Position numbers and translations under genes: made by a program. From positions 1 to 18,940 of the forward strand of contig NZ_AEEA01000094.1 in assembly GCF_000297095.1 (NCBI RefSeq): a stretch of 18,940 nucleotides of DNA, given 5' to 3'. The notes under the pieces were generated by a model. The model was not told where the DNA came from, made no database searches, and saw only the letters and a program-made list of their open reading frames with translations. Positions 1 through 7,778 of this stretch are shown here, in pieces. Source of the DNA: Treponema primitia ZAS-1 (lineage in GTDB: Bacteria; Spirochaetota; Spirochaetia; Treponematales; Breznakiellaceae). Within the stretch, counting starts at the first letter, position 1; each line of letters begins with the position of its first letter.

Positions 1-2
1 CC

Positions 3-164
3 CTTGATGTGGGAACCTATATCTGGCAGGTAGAAGCGGTGAGCCTCGCGGAGGACCGGTATATTGAACAGCGGGGGACGATAACTCCAAACCGGCTGAC
101 CATCGACATCCCCCTGCCGTCTAATCCCCGGCGGGCCGATATGGGAACCCTCTATGGGCAATAA
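3..164 (+). CDS. C-terminal end of a secreted or surface protein (partial)
   Basis: An open frame enters from the left edge and stops with TAA at 162-164. The visible 53 residues include GTYIWQVEAVS near the start and end in RRADMGTLYGQ. The 'GTYxWQVEA' pattern is typical of a final beta strand of fibronectin-III/Ig-like modules in bacterial surface proteins, so an extracytoplasmic beta-sandwich protein is a reasonable inference; the family cannot be named from this fragment. Its last 11 bases overlap the ATG of the next gene (154), which suggests translational coupling and a shared operon with the outer-membrane protein gene downstream. Confidence 0.6.
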   Translation, partial: LDVGTYIWQVEAVSLAEDRYIEQRGTITPNRLTIDIPLPSNPRRADMGTLYGQ

Positions 165-1335
165 GCCGATTTTTCTCGCACTTTTACTGTTGACTATCCT
201 AATCAGGTTTATTGCCGCCCAGGAAAAGGGGGAGGATAAAACCTATTCGTACGTTGTTTTGGAAAACGGTGGAGCTAAAATTCTCCAGCGCCTGTTTTGG
301 ACGGCAGAACCCTATGTACGCCAATATGAAATAATCATTGAACAGAAAAACGCTGGCGAATCTTACACAGAAATGCTGCGTGAATTCACAAAGGAAACAT
401 TTATTGATGTATCCCTTGGGCCGGGAAATTACCGGTATACCCTGCAGGTTTACGATCTCCTAAACCGGCCCCAGGGTACGGCCGAATGGGAATACTTTGA
501 AATCATGTTGGCCCTGAAGCCCGGAATACAGGATTTTAGTCCCGCAGCTTTTTATTTAGACGAAGATACCAGTTGGAATATTATCATTACCGGATTGAAT
601 TTAGTACAAGGCGCCGAGGTACTGCTGCGGCAGACGGACCGGCACAAAGATATTGTACCCCAAACAACCGTGATAGACAGCGCCGGGCGGACCGTTCGGA
701 TCGGCTTTGCCATGTCCAGCCTGGTGACGGGAAATTTTACCCTCGCTATTAAAAACCCCGGCGGCCTCGACACGGAAGCGGGGAATTTCCGGGTGGCCTT
801 TCGCAAGCCCGTGGACTTCAATGTATCCGCAGGATACGGACCGGTAATACCCCTGTACGGTAATTTTTTCTCCTTTTTTGAGCAGGATGTTTTTCCCCTG
901 GGAGCGCATACCAGGTTGAGCCTGGTACCCTTTAAGCGGGTGTGGGGATATTTAGGGGTGGAGCTTGATCCGTTCTGGAATTATATGGAGGCCAAAAACC
1001 CAAGCGAAGGGTATAGTGTGAGTTCCCAGGTAACGGGAGTTGATGTCAAATTGCTGTACCAAAAATGGCTGCCCAACCGGACCATGGCTTTTAATCTGCG
1101 CCTTGGGACGGGGGTAACATCAATTTCGGATTTTCACTTCAGTTACTCAGGCGGAAATTCCCAATCCTTCACGGGCATATATTTTTCCGCCGGCGCCGAA
1201 GCTTCTTTCCAGTGGCTTATCCGCAAGCCCTTTTTTGTCGAAGCCGGTTTAGGTTTTAACCATATCTTTGCGATTAACGACCAAATCCAGCCAGGCTTTA
1301 TCCGGCCTCTGATCAGCGCCGGCTGGCAGTTTTAG
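154..1335 (+). CDS. Predicted outer-membrane beta-barrel protein with N-terminal beta-sandwich domains
   Basis: The 393-residue product begins with a signal peptide (basic MGNK, hydrophobic stretch to about residue 20, likely cleavage around AAQ at 21-23). Residues about 28-118 look like a fibronectin-type strand-rich domain ('GNYRYTLQVYDLLNRPQG'). Residues about 125-218 resemble an IPT/TIG fold ('IIITGLNLVQGAEVLL', then 'LAIKNPGG'). From about 220 the sequence alternates aromatic and small residues and ends in Gly-Trp-Gln-Phe; a C-terminal Phe is the usual mark of Bam-assembled barrels. The role is probably structural or surface-related; no enzyme motif is visible. The start overlaps the previous gene by 11 nt, with GGGA upstream as a weak ribosome site. 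The family is not recognised more precisely. Confidence 0.7.
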   Translation: MGNKPIFLALLLLTILIRFIAAQEKGEDKTYSYVVLENGGAKILQRLFWTAEPYVRQYEIIIEQKNAGESYTEMLREFTKETFIDVSLGPGNYRYTLQVYDLLNRPQGTAEWEYFEIMLALKPGIQDFSPAAFYLDEDTSWNIIITGLNLVQGAEVLLRQTDRHKDIVPQTTVIDSAGRTVRIGFAMSSLVTGNFTLAIKNPGGLDTEAGNFRVAFRKPVDFNVSAGYGPVIPLYGNFFSFFEQDVFPLGAHTRLSLVPFKRVWGYLGVELDPFWNYMEAKNPSEGYSVSSQVTGVDVKLLYQKWLPNRTMAFNLRLGTGVTSISDFHFSYSGGNSQSFTGIYFSAGAEASFQWLIRKPFFVEAGLGFNHIFAINDQIQPGFIRPLISAGWQF

Positions 1336-1377
1336 TTAGTCCCCGTTTTTAAAGGCATATCGTTTTCTTCCCGTCTG

Positions 1378-1392
1378 TGTTATACTTAAATC
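1378..1392 (+). promoter_or_regulatory. Extended -10 promoter directly before the helicase gene (leaderless candidate)
   Basis: TGT followed by TATACT (1378-1386) is an extended -10 element (TGn plus a 5/6 match to TATAAT). Only six bases (TAAATC) separate it from the ATG at 1393, so transcription would begin at or next to the start codon. No Shine-Dalgarno sequence is present between the previous gene and the ATG. No good -35 hexamer lies 16-18 bp upstream, which an extended -10 can tolerate. The promoter assignment is inference from sequence. Confidence 0.5.
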
Positions 1393-4098
1393 ATGAATTA
1401 TCTTGAACTTCCGGTGTACAGACATAAGGACCTCATCCTTTCCGCCCTGGCGGACAATCAGGTGGTGGTGGTGGAAAGCCCCACGGGTTCCGGCAAAACT
1501 ACCCAAATGCCGGTAATACTCCACGATGCGGGGTATTCCAAAAACGGTATCATAGGGGTAACCCAACCCCGGCGTATCGCCGCCGTTTCGGTGAGCGAGT
1601 TTATCGCCCGGCAGCTGGGGACCAGTATCCCCGGGCTGGTGGGCTACAAAATGCGTTTTGAGGATAAAACCAATCCGAATACGGCAATAAAAATTATGAC
1701 CGACGGCATCCTGCTCCAGGAGATGAAGCTGGATCCCTGGCTTTCCAAATACGGCAGCCTGGTGGTGGACGAAGCCCACGAGCGGAGTCTCAATATCGAC
1801 TTCATCCTGGGGCTCCTCAAACGGGTCCTGGAATCCCGCCGGGATTTCAAGGTGATAGTTTCCTCCGCCACCATCAACGCCCAGATTTTTTCCGAATACT
1901 TCGGCGAATGTCCGGTGGTAAAGATCGACGCCATAACCTACCCGGTAACCCTGATCTACGATCCCCCTGCCGCAGGCGCTTTTGACGCCCCTGCCCTACC
2001 CGGCTCAGCCGCTTTGAGCAGCCCCGCTTCGGCGGATCGCGGTAAAGATGACAGGAGCGGGCGGGATGCCGCCAGAGGCCGGGATAACCGGGGCGGACGC
2101 GGCGGCAGAGGCGGTCGTGATAGCAGCAGAGACGGCAGGGGTAGTAATGCTCCCGGCCAAGTTGGCGGCCAGGCCGGCAGAAGGCCCGGCATTGCCCAGA
2201 ACTCCTCCGAGGATGTGCTGCTGGATAAAATAGTATCCATCACCGAACGTTTTATTGGTGATAAACGCGACGGGGATATTCTGATATTCCTTTCGGGCGA
2301 AAAAATGATAAAGGAATGTATGAACCGCCTTTCCCTGAGCCCATCGGGAAAGTACCTCTACATGGTCCCCCTCTACGGCCGGCTTGGCAAGGATGAACAG
2401 GAGCGGGTCTTTGAGAAGGCCCCCAGGGGAAAAACCAAGGTGGTAATCGCCACCAACATTGCTGAAACATCGGTTACCATAGACGGCGTTACCGCGGTGA
2501 TCGATTCGGGGCTTTCCAAACTGAATTACTACAACCCCAAGACCTTCACCTCAAGCCTTATCGAAGGGCCGGTGTCCAAGGCTTCGGGGAACCAGCGGAA
2601 GGGCCGGGCGGGACGTACCCGGGAAGGAACCTGCTACCGGCTCTACGCGCGCAAGGACTTTGAAAACCGCAGTCTCTTTACCACCGAAGAAATCTACCGC
2701 ACCGACCTTTCCGAGGTGGTGCTCCGCATGGCCGATCTGGGAATCTCCGCCTTTGAGGAATTCGACTTTATTTCCCCCCCCAACCGGGAAGGACTTATCG
2801 CCGCCATCGACACCCTGTACCTTCTGGACGCCCTGGAAAGCGACCGCAGCCTTTCTAAGGTGGGAAAGATGATGACCGAATTCCCCCTGGCGCCCCGGCA
2901 GTCCCGGATCATCGTGGAGGCCATACTCAGGTATCCCGATGTTACCCAGGAAACCATCATCGCCGCAGCATTCCTGTCTACCCAAAGCCCCTACGTACTC
3001 CCCCCGGGTGAAGAGACGGATGCCCGTAAGGCCCACCACAGTTTCCGGGACCCGGACGGGGACTTTGTTTCCTACCTCAAACTCTATCGTGCCTACACCA
3101 CGGCCCCGGACCGGAGAAAATTCTGCGAGAAAAGCTACCTGGACGAAAAGGCCATGGCGGAAATAGTAAATGTAAGCTCCCAGCTGGAACTGATAGTATC
3201 GGACCTGGGGGTCCCCATCCTTTCCGGCGGCAGTACCGAGGACTACCTCTGTTCCGTAGCCCGGGGGATGATACAGTTTGTCTGCGTCCGGGACGGCCGG
3301 GAATTGTACCGCAGCCTTACTGCGGACCGTATCCTTATCCATCCCGGTTCGGTGATGTTCCGCCTCAACCCCCAGTACATTGTGGCGGGGGAAATAGTCA
3401 GAACCTCCCGCATGTACGCCATGTCGGTCTCCCCGCTTTCAAAAAACGCCCTGGAAAAGATCAGTGCGGAACTCTACGAAGCCCTGGGGGGAAAAAGCGC
3501 CGGGCCGGGGAACAAATCCGATTTCCCCCGGGAAAAACTCAAGGCCCGGGACTTTACCAACAATATCAAAATCGGCGCCGAGGTTTTTGAGATTGAAACT
3601 ATTAAGGGTAAAAAAACGGCGCGCCTAAGCTGGGAACAGCTTTCCAAAGTCAAAGACGATATTGGTGAAGCATCGAAATACAAGGGCCTTCGGGGTGAAA
3701 TCATCCTGGAGGGCAGGTATACCCTTCTGGGGGGCGAAAAACTCGCGCTGATCCTCTCCCTGGTCCCTTCCCTGGACATAGAGGGCGCCCTGACCCGAAA
3801 ATGGCCCCGTAAAGCGCAGTTTAATTCCGCCGAAGGTCTTCCCGCCCTGTTGGAAGAGCTGCCCCTCATTCTTGCCCCGGCAATTTGGCGGCCGGGGAAA
3901 AAAGATCTGGGTTTTCTCTGCCTTCTTACCGATAATAAGGGGCACTACTGGTTTACCTGTTCCCGGGGATTCCACACCAGCCTCAACGAAAGCCTGGCCA
4001 GCGTGGAAACCCTAATTGACGAGTTAGGCGCCGAGGTGGATATCGAAATTAAACACCGGGTTAACCAGATTTTCAGACGGCTTTCGGACTACCTATAA
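1393..4098 (+). CDS. hrpA: DEAH-box ATP-dependent RNA helicase, HrpA type
   Basis: The 901-residue protein carries the DEAH/RHA helicase set: Walker A SPTGSGKTT (29-37), TQPRR motif Ia (57-61), DEAH with the HrpA-style 'HERSLNIDF' (126-137), SAT motif III (158-160), 'TNIAETSVTIDG' (354-365) and QRKGRAGR motif VI (401-408), followed by winged-helix/ratchet-like and OB-type regions. HrpA family members unwind RNA or rescue stalled ribosomes in the cytoplasm. It is shorter than enterobacterial HrpA (about 1300 residues) but the 'ERSLNIDF' signature argues against HrpB. Odd feature: residues about 192-270, between the two RecA lobes, are a Gly/Arg/Asp/Ser-rich low-complexity insert. The ATG at 1393 is only 27 codons before Walker A, as expected for the family. 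A peptidase-like gene follows after 8 nt. Confidence 0.9.
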   Translation: MNYLELPVYRHKDLILSALADNQVVVVESPTGSGKTTQMPVILHDAGYSKNGIIGVTQPRRIAAVSVSEFIARQLGTSIPGLVGYKMRFEDKTNPNTAIKIMTDGILLQEMKLDPWLSKYGSLVVDEAHERSLNIDFILGLLKRVLESRRDFKVIVSSATINAQIFSEYFGECPVVKIDAITYPVTLIYDPPAAGAFDAPALPGSAALSSPASADRGKDDRSGRDAARGRDNRGGRGGRGGRDSSRDGRGSNAPGQVGGQAGRRPGIAQNSSEDVLLDKIVSITERFIGDKRDGDILIFLSGEKMIKECMNRLSLSPSGKYLYMVPLYGRLGKDEQERVFEKAPRGKTKVVIATNIAETSVTIDGVTAVIDSGLSKLNYYNPKTFTSSLIEGPVSKASGNQRKGRAGRTREGTCYRLYARKDFENRSLFTTEEIYRTDLSEVVLRMADLGISAFEEFDFISPPNREGLIAAIDTLYLLDALESDRSLSKVGKMMTEFPLAPRQSRIIVEAILRYPDVTQETIIAAAFLSTQSPYVLPPGEETDARKAHHSFRDPDGDFVSYLKLYRAYTTAPDRRKFCEKSYLDEKAMAEIVNVSSQLELIVSDLGVPILSGGSTEDYLCSVARGMIQFVCVRDGRELYRSLTADRILIHPGSVMFRLNPQYIVAGEIVRTSRMYAMSVSPLSKNALEKISAELYEALGGKSAGPGNKSDFPREKLKARDFTNNIKIGAEVFEIETIKGKKTARLSWEQLSKVKDDIGEASKYKGLRGEIILEGRYTLLGGEKLALILSLVPSLDIEGALTRKWPRKAQFNSAEGLPALLEELPLILAPAIWRPGKKDLGFLCLLTDNKGHYWFTCSRGFHTSLNESLASVETLIDELGAEVDIEIKHRVNQIFRRLSDYL

Positions 4099-4106
4099 GG
4101 ATCGTT

Positions 4107-5003
4107 ATGCAGGAAGCCCCCCCCTATCACCGGTTCAAAGATTTTCTCGCCCCCGGCGCGGACCGCTACAAAATACTGGGGGATCTCCTGGAGGAATTGG
4201 GCTTTGGGTATTCATCCATAGTTTTAGGCCGGAGCGAGCACCGGCTCCGGCACTTCTTTGTGCTCCCCCACCGGGGTCAGGGTTTTCTTCCCGGAGAATA
4301 TCCAACGATAGTATTAGTGGCCCATTACGACCGGGTAGCAGGCAGCCCCGGAGCTAACGATAACAGCGCTGCGGTGTTCATGCTCCTGGAAGCGGCCCTC
4401 AGGATGCGGGATGATAAACTGCGGAACTGGCTGATCATCTTTACCGATAAGGAGGAGCTTGGCCCCGGTGAAGGCATACGGGATCAGGGCTCCTACGGTT
4501 TAGCCAAGGGCCTGCGGGAAACCGCCCTTAAGGATTGCCGGTACTACATCTTCGACGCCTGCGGATCCGGGGATACGCTGATCATCTCCACCATGGCGGA
4601 TCATCTGATAAAAAACGAAAATGGCCCGGGGGCGGACCATACCCGGCGGGTCGTCAAAGCCCTGCGGGACGGCGCCCTAAAAACCGCCCGGAACCTCATG
4701 ATGGACCGGGTACTGCTGGTCCCCACCCCCTTCTCGGACGACGCAGGTTTCCTGCGGGCGGGCCTGGCAGCCCAAACCATCACGGTACTCCCCTCCCGGG
4801 AAGCCGCCGGTTTAGCGTCCCTTTTACGGAATAAGCCGGAATTCATCAACGCCCTGATCAGCCGGGATGCGTTACTTGCAACAAAGTTCCCGGCGCCCGA
4901 AACCTGGCGCAGTCTCAACGGCCCCGCCGACACCCCCCACCGGCTCACCCCAAAAAACTATGGCCGGGTAGTTAAATTCGCCTGTGAACTCTGCCGAACC
5001 TAG
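4107..5003 (+). CDS. M28-family (aminopeptidase-like) zinc hydrolase
   Basis: The 298-residue product shows the M28 metallopeptidase core: 'VAHYD' (first Zn His), 'GANDNSAA' (bridging Asp), 'DKEEL' (catalytic Glu plus Zn Glu), then 'QGSYGLAKGL' and 'FDACGSGD' (Zn Asp). No signal peptide is seen, so it is probably cytoplasmic. The C-terminal part where the family normally has a His-Thr-x-x-Asp-Thr Zn ligand reads 'NGPADTPHRLTPKN', with Asn in place of the expected His. The substrate is unknown; peptides or acylated amino compounds are plausible. An AAGGA ribosome site (4097-4101) overlaps the stop of the helicase gene, so the two are probably co-transcribed. It converges on the toxin gene, with 22 bp between the ends. 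Confidence 0.75.
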   Translation: MQEAPPYHRFKDFLAPGADRYKILGDLLEELGFGYSSIVLGRSEHRLRHFFVLPHRGQGFLPGEYPTIVLVAHYDRVAGSPGANDNSAAVFMLLEAALRMRDDKLRNWLIIFTDKEELGPGEGIRDQGSYGLAKGLRETALKDCRYYIFDACGSGDTLIISTMADHLIKNENGPGADHTRRVVKALRDGALKTARNLMMDRVLLVPTPFSDDAGFLRAGLAAQTITVLPSREAAGLASLLRNKPEFINALISRDALLATKFPAPETWRSLNGPADTPHRLTPKNYGRVVKFACELCRT

Positions 5004-5025
5004 ATGGCATTTTCATCATATATTT

Positions 5026-5286
5026 TTATTTTTCATAATGAAATCTAAATGAAATATATACTATTTGTTTTTCTTCCGCTGCATATACAATTCTATGTTC
5101 TTCATCTATTCTTCGAGACCAATAACCTTGTAAATTTGCCTTTAATGGTTCTGGTTTTCCAATTCCGTTATATGGATTCCTATCTATATCTTTTATCAAG
5201 GAATTTATTCTTTTTAATTGTTTCTTATCATTTTCTATCCAATATTGATAATCCTTCCATGCCTCGTCAGTAAAATTTTTATTCAT
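5026..5286 (-). CDS. yoeB: YoeB/Txe-family toxin (mRNA interferase)
   Basis: The 86-residue protein matches the RelE-superfamily toxin YoeB in length and motifs: N-terminal 'FTDEAWKDYQYW', central 'NPYNGIGKPEPLK' containing the catalytic-type Glu, 'GYWSRRIDEEHRIVY' with the conserved Arg, and a C-terminal 'FRFHYEK' with the His-Tyr pair. YoeB toxins bind the ribosome and cleave mRNA at the A site; the cognate YefM antitoxin neutralises them. The ATG lies within the end of the antitoxin gene (8-nt overlap), so translation is coupled and antitoxin is made first. The gene is markedly AT-rich compared with its flanks, which suggests horizontal acquisition. Confidence 0.92.
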   Translation of the reverse strand: MNKNFTDEAWKDYQYWIENDKKQLKRINSLIKDIDRNPYNGIGKPEPLKANLQGYWSRRIDEEHRIVYAAEEKQIVYISFRFHYEK

Positions 5287-5536
5287 AGTCCTGCAATTCT
5301 CTTGATTTTATTTTACCGGCTTTATGTTGAGCAATTGATTTTTTCAAATGTTCTGCGTTTGTCGTATTGGATAACAAATAATTTGTCTCCAATAAACTAT
5401 TATATTCATTCACCGAAAGTAAAACCACATTTTCGTTATTTTTGCGGGTAATTATCAATGGATCGTGATCTTGAAATACTTTATCCATATAAGTCTTTAA
5501 ATTTTGCCGTAAATCGGTGTATGTAATTGCATCCAT
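5279..5536 (-). CDS. yefM: YefM/Phd-family antitoxin
   Basis: The 85-residue protein has the YefM N-terminal DNA-binding region ('MDAITYTDLRQNLKTYMDKV', then 'DHDPLIITRKNNENVVLLSVNEYNSL') and a charged flexible C-terminus that would bind the toxin. It would neutralise YoeB and, with it, repress its own promoter. The start is ATG at 5536, with GAGG (complement of 5544-5547) seven bases upstream. That ribosome site sits inside the arm of a large palindrome covering the promoter. It is AT-rich like the toxin gene and is the first gene of the two-gene operon. Confidence 0.92.
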   Translation of the reverse strand: MDAITYTDLRQNLKTYMDKVFQDHDPLIITRKNNENVVLLSVNEYNSLLETNYLLSNTTNAEHLKKSIAQHKAGKIKSRELQDYE

Positions 5537-5539
5537 ATT

Positions 5540-5583
5540 AAAACCTCTAAGTACAAGATATTGTACTTAGAGGTTTTTGTCAA
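5540..5583 (-). promoter_or_regulatory. yefM-yoeB promoter with overlapping operator palindrome
   Basis: Reading the - strand, TTGACA (complement of 5578-5583) is a perfect -35. A 17-bp spacer (5561-5577) separates it from a TATCTT -10 (5555-5560). The spacer is exactly the right arm of a perfect inverted repeat: 17-bp arms 5540-5556 and 5561-5577 around a 4-base loop. The arm edges read GTACAA/TTGTAC, close to the TGTACA core bound by YefM in Escherichia coli. The layout fits autorepression by the antitoxin-toxin complex. As RNA the palindrome would also form a strong hairpin, so a second role as attenuator or terminator is possible. Confidence 0.75.
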
Positions 5584-5623
5584 TAGATTTATGGGACTAT
5601 CTTTTTTGTACCAAACCAGAGCA

Positions 5624-6175
5624 CTAACTCTTTACCCACAGTGTTGTTATTTCCCCAACGTACATTCGGTGATAATCCTTGTCGGGGTAGATCGTATCGC
5701 GGAGATCCTTGTCCAGAAACTTTGCGGGATCAAAATCATGGTCGTAAAGTCTGCGGCAGCTGATAACATCAGTAGCTTCCTTAAAACCGATAGTACCGTC
5801 TTTGAAAACGATGGGGGTAAGCCCCGTCTCAGCCGCCTTGTCAATGTCCCGGCCGGACTTGGCCCCGGCGATTCCCAAGGCTTTTTTCCAGGATTTGTCA
5901 AAAAAAGCAACGGTGTACAGCGGATTGGCGTTAACAAATTCAAAGGTATAACGCTGGGGCCGGATAAAAATAAAAGACACGTCCTTTCCCCAGAGCACTC
6001 CCAGGCCACCCCAGGAGGCGGTCATGGTGTTCCAGTTACTCGTATCGATATTCACATTTCCGGCGGTGATAAGGGTCCATCCATCACCAATCCGCGCCGC
6101 CGGCGACCCGGAAAATTCCCGTATGTTTTTTTCTACCCAGGAGCCGTCCGCAGGAATAACAGCCTTCTGCTTCAT
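5624..6175 (-). CDS. Flavin reductase-like (FMN-binding split-barrel) protein
   Basis: The 183-residue product fits the flavin reductase-like / DIM6-NTAB split-barrel family: 'WTLITAGN', then 'NTMTASWGGLGVLWGKDVSF' and 'FIRPQRYTFEFVN', the usual FMN-phosphate and isoalloxazine contact region, then 'YTVAFFDKSWKKAL'. Such proteins bind FMN and reduce it, or another electron carrier, with NAD(P)H or ferredoxin partners in the cytoplasm; the substrate cannot be told. Its ATG overlaps the pgi stop by one base (TAATG), so it is translationally coupled to pgi at the end of the argR-pgi transcript. No clear separate terminator follows, although the toxin-antitoxin palindrome lies about 50 bp downstream. 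Confidence 0.82.
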   Translation of the reverse strand: MKQKAVIPADGSWVEKNIREFSGSPAARIGDGWTLITAGNVNIDTSNWNTMTASWGGLGVLWGKDVSFIFIRPQRYTFEFVNANPLYTVAFFDKSWKKALGIAGAKSGRDIDKAAETGLTPIVFKDGTIGFKEATDVISCRRLYDHDFDPAKFLDKDLRDTIYPDKDYHRMYVGEITTLWVKS

Positions 6176-7767
6176 TACTTAACTCCCAAGATTTCACTGT
6201 ACGCGTCCAGAGCGGCGTCCCCGGAATTGCCCGAAAGGACCTTCTTGGTAAGTATCTTCCCGAGCTGAACCCCTTCCTGATCGAAACTGTTGAGGTTCCA
6301 TACAAAACCTTGGAACATAACCTTGTTTTCAAAGTGGGCCAGGAGGGCGCCTAAGGCTTTCGGATCCAGCCGCTTCCCGTAGATAAGGCTTGAGGGACGG
6401 CCTCCAAGGAATTCCTTGTTACCATTACTGTCGGCCTTACCCTTGGCAAAGGCCACGATCTGGGCCGCCAGGTTTGCCTTGAGCTTGGTCTGGCTGACCG
6501 ATCCGTCCACGCTTACGTCGTCATTCCGCTGGCTGTCGGTAAAACCCACAAACTGGAGGGGCACAATATCCGTACCCTGGTGGAGGAGCTGGAAAAAGGA
6601 GTGCTGGCCGTTGGTTCCGGGTTCGCCGAAGACCACGGGGCCCGTGGAATAGTGCACCGGGGAACCGTCCCGGTTGACCCGCTTGCCGTTGGATTCCATA
6701 TCAAGCTGTTGAAGGTGGGCGGGGAAACGGGACAGGCCCTGACTATAGGGCAGAATCGCGGTGTAGGGATACCCCAGGAAGTTCCGCTCCCAAACACCGA
6801 TAAGGGCATCCAGCAGGGCGGCGTTTTTTAAAATATTCGGCTCCAGGGCCAGGGTATCCGCCTCGTGGGCCCCGGCGAGCAGTTCCTTAAACACCCCAGG
6901 ACCAAAGGCCAGGGAGAGGATCACCCCCCCTACCCCGGATGTGGCGGAATAACGGCCGCCGATAAAATCATCGATATAGAACGAATCCAGGTAGGCAGGG
7001 TTCCGCGCCAGGGGGCTGGTCTCGCTGGTTACCGCCACGATGTGCTTACTGGGATCGAGCCCCGCCTTTTGCAGCTTATCCTTAATAAAAAGCTCGTTGG
7101 ACAGGGTTTCCTGGGTGGTTCCGCTCTTGGAAACCAGCACAAAAATTGTTTCATCCAGGGGCGCCAAAGAAGCGACCTGGGAAGCGTCGTCGGGATCCAC
7201 ATTGGAAATAAACCGCGCCTTGAGGAAGCTCTTCCCTTCTTTTGCGGCCCAGTTTTCCAGGGCAAGGTACAAAGCCCGGGGTCCTAAATCGGAACCCCCT
7301 ATGCCAATCTGAACCACGGAGCTAAAGTTTTTTCCCGTGGCGCCCTTAATTTTGCCCGCCTGAACCAGTTCGGCAAAGGTAGAGAACCGTTCCAGTTCCT
7401 GGGCGTAAAATTTGCCCAGGTCCTTGCCATCGGCGATAACCGCCTTACCCGTAACGGCAAGACCGCCCTGCCCCCGGAGGAGATGGTGCAGCACCTTCCG
7501 GTTCTCCCCGGTATTGATGATCTCCCCGTCCAGGAGCGCCTTGTACTTGCCGATAAGATCCTGCTCATCCGCCAGGGCCTGGAGAGCATCCAGTTCGGCC
7601 TTCTCCACCCCCTTGGCTGCCCAGGAATAGCTAAGCCCGCCCCCCGCAGAAACCTTGCTTGTTTTAACCCGCTCCGCACTCAGCAGAGCATTAAAATCCT
7701 TCCCTTTGTTGGGCAGGGCCGATAATTTCTTAAACGCCTCAGTTTTGTCAAAATCAACATACTTCAT
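6175..7767 (-). CDS. pgi: Glucose-6-phosphate isomerase
   Basis: The 530-residue enzyme interconverts glucose 6-phosphate and fructose 6-phosphate in glycolysis and gluconeogenesis. Signatures seen: 'IGIGGSDLGPRALYLAL', the SIS phosphate loop 'SKSGTTQETLSNE', 'GGRYSATSGVG', 'NGKRVNRDG', then 'GEPGTNGQHSFFQLLHQG' with the catalytic-type Glu and His, and 'EGVQLGK' with the C-terminal active-site Lys. Length is normal for the bacterial/eukaryotic long form. An AAAGGAGAG ribosome site stands 4 nt before the ATG and directly after the argR stop (11-nt gap), so argR and pgi are one transcript. Coupling a sugar-phosphate isomerase to argR is not a standard pairing. Confidence 0.97.
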   Translation of the reverse strand: MKYVDFDKTEAFKKLSALPNKGKDFNALLSAERVKTSKVSAGGGLSYSWAAKGVEKAELDALQALADEQDLIGKYKALLDGEIINTGENRKVLHHLLRGQGGLAVTGKAVIADGKDLGKFYAQELERFSTFAELVQAGKIKGATGKNFSSVVQIGIGGSDLGPRALYLALENWAAKEGKSFLKARFISNVDPDDASQVASLAPLDETIFVLVSKSGTTQETLSNELFIKDKLQKAGLDPSKHIVAVTSETSPLARNPAYLDSFYIDDFIGGRYSATSGVGGVILSLAFGPGVFKELLAGAHEADTLALEPNILKNAALLDALIGVWERNFLGYPYTAILPYSQGLSRFPAHLQQLDMESNGKRVNRDGSPVHYSTGPVVFGEPGTNGQHSFFQLLHQGTDIVPLQFVGFTDSQRNDDVSVDGSVSQTKLKANLAAQIVAFAKGKADSNGNKEFLGGRPSSLIYGKRLDPKALGALLAHFENKVMFQGFVWNLNSFDQEGVQLGKILTKKVLSGNSGDAALDAYSEILGVK

Positions 7768-7778
7768 TTTTCTCTCCT

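Noticed and set aside
2551..3342. 263-codon - strand frame
   Set aside because: Shadow of the helicase gene.
5561..6268. 235-codon + strand frame
   Set aside because: Antisense to the flavin-reductase gene and the pgi end, which have clear family motifs; no recognisable protein or ribosome site.
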